From positions 124,001-188,000 of the forward strand of contig CAMVLT010000004.1 in the NCBI GenBank assembly GCA_947168395.1: 64,000 bases of DNA, given 5' to 3'. Every line of letters begins with the position of its first letter. Within the stretch, counting starts at the first letter, position 1. The notes beneath the pieces were generated by a model, which was not told the DNA's origin, did no database searches, and saw only the letters and a list, made by a program, of their open reading frames with translations. The translations under genes were made by a program, and so were the position numbers. The DNA is from an uncultured Prevotellaceae bacterium (lineage in GTDB: Bacteria > Bacteroidota > Bacteroidia > Bacteroidales > Bacteroidaceae). Below, one piece after another: positions 37,270-46,131 of this stretch.

Positions 37270-38743
37270 TTTCTGTGGCCTTAAAGCTGGCGCCGCGCTT
37301 CTGCTGGCGGCGGTAGAGCAGGTCGTAACTCAAGGTGATGCCGATGCGGGTGGGGCCAATCCAGTTCCAGCGGTACTGGCGCTTCTTGAACAATTCCGGC
37401 TCCAGCGTCCACTTATAATAATATAGGTCGTCGTGGTAGGTCGGGTCTATCGGGTTCTCGTACTGGTAAGGGTCGTACTTGCAGCGGAAGAAGCCAGCCT
37501 GTAGGCCGAACTCCAGCCGCCAGTGGCCGTTCTTCGAGATGGGGGTGACGTAGCCGAGGCCGATGCCGCCACCGGCACCTTCGCCTACCCAGCCCCGGTT
37601 GGCATCGAAGCAGATGCCGAACAGGCCCAGGTGGGCATAACCCTGAAGGTAGAAGCCGGCGTAGGCGGGCTTATTGGGCTTTTGGGACCCCTTAGCCTCA
37701 TTGGCCTCGTTAGTCTTCAGGTAGTAGCGGGCCTCCACTTGGTAGTTGCGCACCTGGAAGTACTTGTGGGCATCGTAGTCCTGCCACCACGGGCAGTCGA
37801 AGGAGGCACCGTATGTGAAGTGGCCGTGCTTGGGATAGTACTCAACGGCTATGTTGGGTATGGGGCACCAGCGGTTGTAGCCCGGCATGTAGACACCATA
37901 GAACAGCAGGTTGGTCTTCACGGACAGCATTTCGCGGCGGGGTAGGATAGAGTCGGTGGACGCTGTGATGGGGCTAACGGGAACAATGGGACTAATATGC
38001 TTGGTGAGCGTCGTGGGGATAGTGGGCCTCATGGGTACCATCGAGGGGATGGGGGCTACCGGGCGCACCTTCCTCAGATAAATCACGAAGCGGGCGGTAC
38101 GGAGGTCGGGGAAGTAGGTGTTGAGCAGTCGCAGCCAGAGGCGCCCGTTGGCCACGGCCTTCAGCTTCTGTTTCAGTTGGTTGAGGTCCTGGCCCAAGTG
38201 CTGGTCGCAGAGTTCCTTCACCACGGGGTAGTCGCTATCGTTGGCACGCTGCATCATCAGCAGTAGCGAGCGGTAGTCCTCGATGTCGGTCTCGATGGTT
38301 GTCAGCCGGCTCATGGAAGGATAGAGCATCAGGCCGGTGACGTAGTCGTAGAGAGCCTGCACACGCTGCTGACCGAGCTGGCGGTTCTGCTCAACGTCGC
38401 CTTCCGGAGAGGCGGCACCCCGGAACACCATGTGAACCAACTGCAGGCTGTCGGCATTGATGTGGGGTATGACGGTAGCTGCCAGTTCCTGCAACAGCGG
38501 GTTGCCTTGCGGCAGCACGCTCTTGTTGACGGGGAATTTCACCTTGGCAGCCATGTCGAAGAACTGCTCGTCGGTAAGCGGCTGGGGCTCCTCGCCGTCC
38601 TCGAGAACGTAGATGAAAGGATAGGTGCGATAGAAGGAGGCGTCGCTGAGAACAACAGCCACGGCATCCTGCATGTACGCTAACAGCGTACACATCAGGA
38701 AAGTCCTGACCAGATGGCGAAAAATGTTCTCTTTACGTGTCAT
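37199..38743 (-). CDS. DUF3575-like outer-membrane protein, fimbrial-locus associated
   Basis: 514 aa; VKTNLLFYGVYMPGYNRWCPIPNIAVEYYPKHGHFTYGASFDCPWWQDYDAHKYFQVRNYQVEARYYL resembles DUF3575; overlaps the next gene by 4 bp. Confidence 0.7.
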   Translation of the reverse strand: MTRKENIFRHLVRTFLMCTLLAYMQDAVAVVLSDASFYRTYPFIYVLEDGEEPQPLTDEQFFDMAAKVKFPVNKSVLPQGNPLLQELAATVIPHINADSLQLVHMVFRGAASPEGDVEQNRQLGQQRVQALYDYVTGLMLYPSMSRLTTIETDIEDYRSLLLMMQRANDSDYPVVKELCDQHLGQDLNQLKQKLKAVANGRLWLRLLNTYFPDLRTARFVIYLRKVRPVAPIPSMVPMRPTIPTTLTKHISPIVPVSPITASTDSILPRREMLSVKTNLLFYGVYMPGYNRWCPIPNIAVEYYPKHGHFTYGASFDCPWWQDYDAHKYFQVRNYQVEARYYLKTNEANEAKGSQKPNKPAYAGFYLQGYAHLGLFGICFDANRGWVGEGAGGGIGLGYVTPISKNGHWRLEFGLQAGFFRCKYDPYQYENPIDPTYHDDLYYYKWTLEPELFKKRQYRWNWIGPTRIGITLSYDLLYRRQQKRGASFKATETQETHPQPLPIKEESMNPNPRKR

Positions 38744-39000
38744 TATCTATACGCATACTATAATTTAAATAGCGAAATTAGCAAATATTTGTGAAACGTC
38801 CAAATATTTGTAGCAATAGAGGCGTGTTTTTTAACATCATTTTTGTTTTCTGATGTTGTGTTAAAGGGATTTTAACGAGTCGGGTGGGCTGTGTAAACCT
38901 TTGGCTTGTGAGCAAATATTTACACTCCCGGCGAAGCCTCGAAACGGCCTTGGGAGGGCTTTCAGATTGGGTAGGGGAAACCTGGAGTTTAAGTAGGGTA

Positions 39001-39044
39001 AACTCCGGGTTTACCGTAATGAAACTCCAGGTTTACCGTAATGA
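39001..39044. repeat. 22-bp tandem repeat, two units, plus inverted partial copy
   Basis: AACTCC(G/A)GGTTTACCGTAATGA twice; reverse-oriented GGAAACCTGGAGTTT just upstream. Confidence 0.75.
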
Positions 39045-39123
39045 AACTCAAAGGGCGGGAAAATGGGCGTTTCGGACAGTTTTGGGCTGACCGTGACGAC
39101 GGACGGAGCGTTGTGAAAAATGT

Positions 39124-40062
39124 TTACGTTTCCTTGTCGTGCGCTTCGTAAGCATTCACGATGCGTGTGACCAGTTTGTGGCGCACAATGTCGCTGCGGT
39201 CGAGGGTGACGAATCCGATTCCCTCGACCCCATTCAGTATGTGCAGCGCCTCGACGAGTCCGCTCTTCTGGGGTCGGGGCAGGTCAATCTGCGTCATGTC
39301 GCCAGTGATAATCATCTTGGTGTTCCAGCCCATGCGGGTGAGGAACATACGAATCTGGGCCGGTGTGGTGTTCTGTGCCTCGTCCAGTATGACTACGGCG
39401 TCGCTCAGGGTGCGTCCTCGCATGAAGGCCAGGGGGGCTATCTGTATGACGTGCTTCTCCATCATGTCCTGCAGCTTCACTTGCGGCAGCATGTCCTCTA
39501 AGGCGTCGTACAGCGGCTGCAGGTAGGGGTCTATTTTGTCCTTCATGTCGCCGGGCAGGAACCCTAACTTCTCGCCCGCCTCGACGGCAGGTCGCGAGAG
39601 TATGATTTTCTTGGCAGTCTTCTCCTTGAGTGCCTTCACGGCCAGGGCTATCGAAAGGTAGGTCTTGCCGGAGCCCGCAGGTCCCACGGCGAACACCATG
39701 TCGTTCTGTTGAAAAGCCTCGATGAGCCGTTGCTGGTTCTCGGAACGGGCCTTGATGGGACGTCCCGACATGGAGTAAACCACCACGTCGTCGGGCACCT
39801 CTTTGGCCCGTCCGCCACGGATGATGTCCAGTATGTCCTCTTCGCGTAAGGAATTGAACCTCAATATGTGCCGACGTATCTTTTCAATGTTTTCTTCAAA
39901 GGCTGTCATCTGCTCCTCGTCACCCAGTACACGGATGACATTGTCGCGTGCCACAATCCTCAGTTTGGGGTACAGCGACCTGATCATCTGCAAGTGAGCG
40001 TTGCCGACACCATAGAACACCACAGTGTCAATGTCTTCCAGAATTATGTGCTTCTCTATCAA
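39124..40062 (-). CDS. phoH: PhoH-family ATPase
   Basis: 312 aa; FAVGPAGSGKTYLSIALAVKAL, ILSRPAVEAGEKLGFLPGDMKDKIDPYLQPLYDAL, AVVILDEAQNTTPAQIRMFLTRMG, IITGDMTQIDLP: PhoH signature motifs. Confidence 0.93.
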   Translation of the reverse strand: MIEKHIILEDIDTVVFYGVGNAHLQMIRSLYPKLRIVARDNVIRVLGDEEQMTAFEENIEKIRRHILRFNSLREEDILDIIRGGRAKEVPDDVVVYSMSGRPIKARSENQQRLIEAFQQNDMVFAVGPAGSGKTYLSIALAVKALKEKTAKKIILSRPAVEAGEKLGFLPGDMKDKIDPYLQPLYDALEDMLPQVKLQDMMEKHVIQIAPLAFMRGRTLSDAVVILDEAQNTTPAQIRMFLTRMGWNTKMIITGDMTQIDLPRPQKSGLVEALHILNGVEGIGFVTLDRSDIVRHKLVTRIVNAYEAHDKET

Positions 40063-40091
40063 AACGGTGAATAGTTTTTTGAATTTGATGG

Positions 40092-40120
40092 CAAAGTTAC
40101 GAAAAATATTTGTATCTTTG
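40092..40120. promoter_or_regulatory. Divergent promoter region between phoH and the DUF5715-like gene
   Basis: Minus-strand TAACTTTG (40092-40099) and plus-strand TATCTTTG (40113-40120) separated by 13 bp; CAAA at 40121-40124 is suitably spaced as the -33 element for phoH. Confidence 0.55.
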
Positions 40121-40142
40121 CAAACTCAAAGCGATATTTTTC

Positions 40143-40868
40143 ATGAAACTGACGAAAAAGAGATATTTGCAGGGGTTTGTTGCTGTGACGCTGGTGCTGG
40201 CATTGGTGCGGCAATTGCTGCCAGTCAGTCCGACAGCAGCAGAGCCTGCGGAGCAGGAACAGACGGAAATCGTTGAGCGTTTGACGACCAACGTAAAGAA
40301 GCACCGCATCTGGAGCGTTCCCAGCTACAAGACGGCATTTCCCGACACCAACTCCGTGCAGTTGGCGGCCGCCCGCCAGTGGGGTGTGACGCCTGTTGCC
40401 AACCGTGCCGACGCTGAGGCCCGCAAGAAGGAACTGGTCTATATTGCCAGTTCGCCGTATTACCATGTGGACAGGCTGCGCCAGAGCATTCCCTACTTGG
40501 TGCCCCGTGCCGCCGTGCTGCTGCAGGACATCGGGCAAGCGTTCTTCGACTCCTTATATATAAAAGGTGTGCCCCTGCACCGGCTGATTGTCACCAGCGT
40601 GCTGCGTACCCAGGAGGATGTGAGCCGTCTGCGCGGCATCAACGGCAACGCCACCGAGAACTCGTGCCACCTCTATGGTACGACGTTCGACATCTGCTAC
40701 AACCGCTACGAGACGGTGGAAGACCCCGAAGGGCCTCCCCGGCGTGCTGTGCGCAATGACACGCTGAAGTTTATACTCTCGGAAGTGCTGCGCGACATGC
40801 GTGAGCAGGGCCGTTGCTTCATCAAGTATGAGGTGAAGCAAGGGTGCTTTCACATGACGGTAAGATAA
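40143..40868 (+). CDS. DUF5715-like protein, possible M15/VanY-like peptidase fold
   Basis: MKLTKKRYLQGFVAVTLVLALVRQLLPV signal/TM; LHRLIVTSVLRTQEDVSRLRGINGNATENSCHLYGTTFDICY with SxHxxGxxxD-like signature. ORF-track start (40110) lies in the promoter. Confidence 0.6.
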   Translation: MKLTKKRYLQGFVAVTLVLALVRQLLPVSPTAAEPAEQEQTEIVERLTTNVKKHRIWSVPSYKTAFPDTNSVQLAAARQWGVTPVANRADAEARKKELVYIASSPYYHVDRLRQSIPYLVPRAAVLLQDIGQAFFDSLYIKGVPLHRLIVTSVLRTQEDVSRLRGINGNATENSCHLYGTTFDICYNRYETVEDPEGPPRRAVRNDTLKFILSEVLRDMREQGRCFIKYEVKQGCFHMTVR

Positions 40869-40893
40869 CTCATAATCAGCAAGAAGAGCCTTA

Positions 40894-41391
40894 TTACTTA
40901 AAGTCATAGTTGACGTAGTTGCCGCCCCGCTCGTTCATACGCAACTGACGGAAGTCGGAAGTCTTGGCATCGACTACGAGTACAAACGATGTGAACATCT
41001 GGCGCTTCTTGGCAGCAGGCGTAATGGTGATGGTCTGCAGCCCGTTTTTCGTCACGATGGTCATGTCCTCGCCTTTGGTTACAGGCTGTCCATTGATGAC
41101 GGCATTCAGCACCTTCTGGAAAGTGGCGAACTGGGCATTGCGGCGGCTGTCGGTCACATGCTTCTTGCCACCCATCGTCATTGTAAACTTTGTGCCCTCC
41201 ATCAGCAGCTGGTCACGTCCGCCGTCGGTCGAGATGCAGATGTAGTCGGGCTTGCGGATGGTGAGAGTTCCTGTGGTGACGGCATCGGTGGTCAGGGCGG
41301 CCTGATGACGGGTACGTGTCACGGTTTGTGCCTCAGCGGGACTAACTAAGAAAGATAAAAACACTAATAATAAACCTGTCAGATGTTTCAT
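40894..41391 (-). CDS. LolA-like outer-membrane lipoprotein carrier domain protein
   Basis: 165 aa; signal peptide; GTLTIRKPDYICISTDGGRDQLLMEGTKFTMTMGGKKH; operonic position. Confidence 0.6.
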   Translation of the reverse strand: MKHLTGLLLVFLSFLVSPAEAQTVTRTRHQAALTTDAVTTGTLTIRKPDYICISTDGGRDQLLMEGTKFTMTMGGKKHVTDSRRNAQFATFQKVLNAVINGQPVTKGEDMTIVTKNGLQTITITPAAKKRQMFTSFVLVVDAKTSDFRQLRMNERGGNYVNYDFK

Positions 41392-41425
41392 AACTTATCA
41401 CTTTTAACTTATCACTTATCACTTT
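41391..41425. repeat. Heptamer array, five units, between CrtI-like and LolA-like genes
   Basis: TAACTTA TCACTTT TAACTTA TCACTTA TCACTTT. Confidence 0.88.
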
Positions 41426-42894
41426 AATATAAGGTCTTTTCCTAACAGTTCCCCGCAGGTCATCAGCGCTGTTCTGGTAACGCCCTCCACACCATGCAGT
41501 ATCAGGTTCTGGCCTGTCAGCAGCAGGTTGGGAACAGGGGTTCGTGGCGAGAGCGTCGTCATCAGCAGGTTACGGTAGTCCTTGCGAATGCCGTATGCCG
41601 ACCCGCAGGGCGTCAGCGTGTAGTCGCGGTAGGTCAGCGGGGTGCTGGTATAGTATTTCTCCACCATGCCATGCAGTCCTGGAATCACCCTTTCTGCCAG
41701 CCGGATGCACTCGTCGGCAAGATGGCTTTTCAGCATTTCATAGTTTTCACCCCGTCGGCCAACGGTAGTGTTCGCCCAAGACTCGCACAACGTCCACGAC
41801 ATCGGGGTCATCAGGTCTATCTGGCGGGCGTCGCTACCTGTTTCAGGCACCCGGCAACTTACCATCAGTCCGTTGGGCGTGGAGCGTTGGTCGTTCTTGC
41901 CTTGCAAGCGTCCTTCGGCCGAGCGGGCCATTGACCATACGTCGTCGGCCTCGTTGTAAACGTACTTGTTGTGGTTGAAGTAGGGCAGTACGCCCTTTTT
42001 CAGTACCAGCGAGACGGTGAACATGCCAAAGCTGTTCTCCATCGCAGCTATGCGACGACGGAAGGTGTTTTTCAACAAGTGCGAGTCGGCCAACCATTTG
42101 AACGTCAACTGCGGATGAACATCGCTGATGAACACATCGCCCTCATACATATTGCCATTTGTGCATCGGGCAGCGACAACACGGCCCTCCTTCTCCACCA
42201 ATTCATTGACTTCGGCATGACAGACAACCTGTCCGCCAAGCCTCTTGATGTCGTTCACCAAAGCGTTGACAATCAGATGACCGCCACCCCTTAGTCGCCA
42301 GCTGCTCCCTATATAGCTGCTCATGCCGTGGGCGAAGGTGAACAGCGGCAGCGACTCCCTGCGTAGTTCCATCTTCATCGCAGAACCTGACAGCACATTG
42401 ATGAGCAGCGGGTCGTGGAAGACTGACCTCAGCCAGTCGTAGGCACTGACGATGCCTATCTCCTCCATCGGTGGCAGGTGGCGCATCAGCTCCACGTACT
42501 GCTTCAGCCCCTCACGCTCCTGCGGGAAATACTCGCCCAAGGTATCGGCAAAGTGGTCGTAGCCCTCAGCCAGCGGGAATGTCTGCTGCCCGATGGTCAC
42601 GCGGTCGAACCCGTCAGCATCTAACCGTACCCAGGGCAGCTGCATCAGTCCCAAGTGTGAGAAGACAGCATGCAGCGGCTGACCCTCAGCCAGTCCACCC
42701 ACATAGTGAAGCCCCGTATCGAACGAAAGACCGTCGCGCTGATAGCTCTGCATGCAGCCTCCAGGCTGAGCCTGCCGCTCTAATACCAGCACCCGCTTTC
42801 CCTCACGTGCCAACAGCGAACCACACACCAGTCCGCCAAGTCCGCTGCCTATGATTACTACATCAAACATCTTTACAATTTGGTTTTCATCCAT
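41419..42894 (-). CDS. CrtI/phytoene desaturase-like FAD-dependent oxidoreductase
   Basis: 491 aa; N-terminal FDVVIIGSGLGGLVCGSLLAREGKRVLVLERQAQPGGCMQSY dinucleotide-binding motif; C-terminal LLLTGQNLILHGVEGVTRTALMTCGELLG. Confidence 0.8.
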   Translation of the reverse strand: MDENQIVKMFDVVIIGSGLGGLVCGSLLAREGKRVLVLERQAQPGGCMQSYQRDGLSFDTGLHYVGGLAEGQPLHAVFSHLGLMQLPWVRLDADGFDRVTIGQQTFPLAEGYDHFADTLGEYFPQEREGLKQYVELMRHLPPMEEIGIVSAYDWLRSVFHDPLLINVLSGSAMKMELRRESLPLFTFAHGMSSYIGSSWRLRGGGHLIVNALVNDIKRLGGQVVCHAEVNELVEKEGRVVAARCTNGNMYEGDVFISDVHPQLTFKWLADSHLLKNTFRRRIAAMENSFGMFTVSLVLKKGVLPYFNHNKYVYNEADDVWSMARSAEGRLQGKNDQRSTPNGLMVSCRVPETGSDARQIDLMTPMSWTLCESWANTTVGRRGENYEMLKSHLADECIRLAERVIPGLHGMVEKYYTSTPLTYRDYTLTPCGSAYGIRKDYRNLLMTTLSPRTPVPNLLLTGQNLILHGVEGVTRTALMTCGELLGKDLILK

Positions 42895-45416
42895 CGGTAG
42901 ATGGCAGGTTGCAGGACATAGGAGAGGATGACTGCCGCAAGAAGGCCGACAAGCGTGGTGAAGCCGACGCTGCGGATGGCAGGATGACGGGCGATGAGCA
43001 TGCTGCTGACAGTGGTGACAAGCACGATGGCACTGAGCAGAATGGCGGTCTTGTGGTAATTGAGAATTGAGGAATGAGAATTGACTGTTTCCTGTTCGTC
43101 TCTAATCAATCCGTGCATGATGAAGATGCTGTAGTCGACACCGATACCAAAAATGAAGGTGGAGATGATGATGCTGATGAGGTTGAACTGAACATCGAAG
43201 ATCACCATCACGCCCAGTACGATAAGCCAGCTGAGCAAGATGGGAGCAAAGGCCAGCAGCGTGTGGCGCCAGTTGAAATGGAACGACAACCACAGCACCA
43301 CAAGGACAAATACCATCGAGAGCCATTGCAGCAGGTTGAAGTCGTCACTCATTTCGGTCAGCGTATCCGTCGTATAATAATAGGTGTCGAGCACCAACAG
43401 GTGAGGCTCTTTGGCTATGGCGTCGCAAATGCGCATATAGTCGCTCTCGCTGCTGCGCACGGAGTCGTTCAGACAGCGTACGGAGGTGAAGACGAGGTAG
43501 TCGCCGCCATACGATTGTTCGGTGAGTGTAGACTGGTAGCCAGTGGGAATGATGCCAGCATCGTAGAGTGCGTCAGGCTGATAGTCACGGGTGGCAGCCT
43601 CGAAGAAAGGCTGGAAGGCTTCGGCGTTCAACCCAGATTGTGGAGCCGTCTGGGCTATCAGGTTTCTGACTGTTGACAGCCGTTCGTTAGTCCAATACCG
43701 TTTCCAAGCCTCGATGCGTTCCTGTTGCTGACGCAGCGGAATGAATATCTGGTTGGTGCGGGTATAGCTTTTTACGAGGCCTAAGCGTTGCAGCGAGTCG
43801 AGTTTACCGTCAAGCAGGGCGAAGTTCTCGATGGCTTCCTCCATCGTGTGGCCCTGACTGGCGAAGTACTTGGTCTTGTCGTTGGTATAAGTCTTTTCAC
43901 GCAGCAACTGCTCCGAGTGTTCCGTCAATGGATGGTCATAGCCCAGGTTGTGCATGTCGGCATCGAAGCGAGTGCCACCAATGATAAAGGCTACTATACA
44001 GATAACGATAATAATAGCTAAAAGCCTCCCCAAGCCCCTCCAAAGGAGGGGGTGTTTAGATAGATAATTGGATGACTGGAGCCTGTTCAAGTAACCAAAC
44101 ACCCCTCTCTTCGGGAGGGCTTGGGTGGGCTTTTTAGACTTTAGAAGTTGCGGCAAATAAGTCAGCGAGAATAGCGTGGTGCCGAGAATGGCGAAGGCGG
44201 CAAACAGGCCAAAGTCACGCAGCAGGTCGGTCTTGACAAACAATAGTCCGGCAAAGGAGCCAATGGTGGTCAGACAGCCTAACAGCACGGGCTTCACCTG
44301 GTCGCGGAGCAGCTGTTCCGTGTCATGCACAAACTGCTGATGCGTCAGCACATGTAGCACATAGCTGAGTGCCACACCCAAGACTACACCGCCGATGCCG
44401 AGAGCCAACAAAGAGAATTCGCCCTTCAGCCAGTACATCAAGGTCAGGCCGAAGACGGTGCCGAAGGCTACGGGCAACAACAGCAACGGGATGGTGTCCC
44501 AGTGGCGGAAACAGGCCAGCAGGAACAGCAAGACCAGGAGGAGCGCGCCCGCTACGGTGGTGGTGAGGTCGTGCTTGATTTGTGTGGAGTTATAGTACCC
44601 GCTGGCGGGAGTGCCGTGATAGCTGATGTCCACCTCCGGGTGCTGCTTGGCAAACTGCTCTATCTGCGTGTTCAGCATCTCGAACATCGCCGACCCTTGC
44701 CCGGTGTTCGTGGACGAATAGCGGGGGGTGATGAAGGCTATGCACACCGTTGAGTCAGGCACGAAGAAGTGACCATCGATGGTCTTGTAGCTGCCGCCAG
44801 CACTTGTCAGCGGTTCCAACTGGTCGGCCAGCACACTGCGCATTCCTATCGGATCCATCTGTATCAGCTCTGGGAACATCTCGCCGAACTCGCCCGTCAG
44901 GTCCTCCCGGTTCTGCTGCATCTGTCGGACAAAGTGTTCGCGAGTCAGCAGCGTGTCGAAACGAGCATAGGCAGCCGTGTCGATATAGGCAGGCAGGTGT
45001 TCCGTCAGGTAGTCGATGCCATCTGGCAACAAATCTTCGTCCAACTGGTAAAATATGTCACCAATGGTCTGGTTCATAGAGTCGCGCTGCAACAGCGAAT
45101 CGACAAATTCGTCACACACATTAACGAGCAACGCGACGTCCTCCTCTCCCGATGAGTTCCCCTCTCCAGTTGGAGAGGGGGTAGGGGTGAGGCTAAACAA
45201 CAGGAAGACCTTATCCTTGATTTTCAGGTCGGCAAAGGCCAGCTTCGTGGTGCCGTCCTCGTTCTTTGACGATGGCATCAGTTTATTGATGTCCTCCTCT
45301 AAATGAAGCTGTGCGGCAAAGAATCCGAAGAAAGCAAAAAGGGCAGCCATCGATAGCCAGCATACTATCCTATGGCTGCGGAAATAGCGTGAGAGGCGAA
45401 TGAACAGTTCTGTCAT
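42873..45416 (-). CDS. MMPL/RND-family exporter
   Basis: 847 aa, two TM blocks, ALGIGGVVLGVALSYVLHVLTH and FIFGIGVDYSIFIMHGLIRD signatures. Confidence 0.85.
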   Translation of the reverse strand: MTELFIRLSRYFRSHRIVCWLSMAALFAFFGFFAAQLHLEEDINKLMPSSKNEDGTTKLAFADLKIKDKVFLLFSLTPTPSPTGEGNSSGEEDVALLVNVCDEFVDSLLQRDSMNQTIGDIFYQLDEDLLPDGIDYLTEHLPAYIDTAAYARFDTLLTREHFVRQMQQNREDLTGEFGEMFPELIQMDPIGMRSVLADQLEPLTSAGGSYKTIDGHFFVPDSTVCIAFITPRYSSTNTGQGSAMFEMLNTQIEQFAKQHPEVDISYHGTPASGYYNSTQIKHDLTTTVAGALLLVLLFLLACFRHWDTIPLLLLPVAFGTVFGLTLMYWLKGEFSLLALGIGGVVLGVALSYVLHVLTHQQFVHDTEQLLRDQVKPVLLGCLTTIGSFAGLLFVKTDLLRDFGLFAAFAILGTTLFSLTYLPQLLKSKKPTQALPKRGVFGYLNRLQSSNYLSKHPLLWRGLGRLLAIIIVICIVAFIIGGTRFDADMHNLGYDHPLTEHSEQLLREKTYTNDKTKYFASQGHTMEEAIENFALLDGKLDSLQRLGLVKSYTRTNQIFIPLRQQQERIEAWKRYWTNERLSTVRNLIAQTAPQSGLNAEAFQPFFEAATRDYQPDALYDAGIIPTGYQSTLTEQSYGGDYLVFTSVRCLNDSVRSSESDYMRICDAIAKEPHLLVLDTYYYTTDTLTEMSDDFNLLQWLSMVFVLVVLWLSFHFNWRHTLLAFAPILLSWLIVLGVMVIFDVQFNLISIIISTFIFGIGVDYSIFIMHGLIRDEQETVNSHSSILNYHKTAILLSAIVLVTTVSSMLIARHPAIRSVGFTTLVGLLAAVILSYVLQPAIYRWMKTKL
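43058..43085. repeat. Heptamer array (four units) inside the exporter gene
   Basis: AATTGAG AATTGAG GAATGAG AATTGAC in exact 7-bp phase; translated as part of NSHSSILNY. Confidence 0.8.
44020..44136. repeat. Inverted pair of REP-like elements inside the exporter gene
   Basis: AAAAGCCTCCCCAAGCCCCTCCAAAGGAGGGGGTGTTT...AAACACCCCTCTCTTCGGGAGGGCTTGGGTGGGCTTTTT; encodes KKPTQALPKRGVFGYLNRLQSSNYLSKHPLLWRGLGRL. Confidence 0.85.
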
Positions 45417-45832
45417 TGCATGAAAATCTTCAGTTGAATGTCGGCTATCGGTTCTTCGTCCACAAAACTCTGACCTGTGGCCAGCGTGGTATTACCGAAC
45501 GTAAAGCCAAACGTTACCGTACTCTTTATCCGCTCTCCTATTTGTGGGCGACGGTGGCACTCGAAGTGCTTCACCTCGCCAATCAGTCCAACGGGAGGAC
45601 GCTCCAAGGCCTGCGACATAGCCTGGCACCCGGCAAGGGCAGAACAGGACTGGGCAAGATGCTCGATGAGTCCTGTCTCTGCCATCGTATCGTCGGGCAG
45701 GATGAAGTAATTGTTGTGACAGACGCTCAATGTCGTAACAGCACTGTTACTGTCACGCTGCTCAAATCCGTCCACCATGATGAATGGTTCCCGTTGGGGA
45801 ATCAGTCGCTTGATATCCTTACCCTTTATCAC
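45413..45832 (-). CDS. Hotdog-fold (FabZ/ApeP-like) dehydratase
   Basis: 139 aa; IKRLIPQREPFIMVDGFEQRD...LIEHLAQSCSALAGCQA; GTG start inside heptamer array. Confidence 0.75.
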   Translation of the reverse strand: MIKGKDIKRLIPQREPFIMVDGFEQRDSNSAVTTLSVCHNNYFILPDDTMAETGLIEHLAQSCSALAGCQAMSQALERPPVGLIGEVKHFECHRRPQIGERIKSTVTFGFTFGNTTLATGQSFVDEEPIADIQLKIFMQ

Positions 45833-45884
45833 TTTTCACTCTTAACTTTTCACTTTTCCCTCTTCACTTTTCCCTTTTCCCTTA
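45829..45884. repeat. Heptamer array, eight units, between ACP and dehydratase genes
   Basis: TCACTTT TCACTCT TAACTTT TCACTTT TCCCTCT TCACTTT TCCCTTT TCCCTTA in exact 7-bp phase. Confidence 0.9.
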
Positions 45885-46127
45885 CACCTGGTGTTGCTCG
45901 ATGTAGTCGTACAAGTCGGTAAAGGTCTGAATCTTCTTCAGGTCCTCCACGGGAATCGTGATCTTGTAGGTGAACTGCACCAGTGCGATAAGGTCCACTA
46001 AGTTGATACTGTCAAGGTTAAGCGTTTCCTTCAGGTTCGCATCGGGGGCGAACTCACTTTCTTCGATTTCAAACTCCTCAGCCAGCAGGCTGTTAACTTG
46101 TGCGATGATTTCTTCTCTTGTTTTCAT
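45882..46127 (-). CDS. Acyl carrier protein
   Basis: 81 aa; LNLDSINLVDLIALVQ phosphopantetheine attachment motif. Confidence 0.9.
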   Translation of the reverse strand: MKTREEIIAQVNSLLAEEFEIEESEFAPDANLKETLNLDSINLVDLIALVQFTYKITIPVEDLKKIQTFTDLYDYIEQHQV

Positions 46128-46131
46128 TTGT

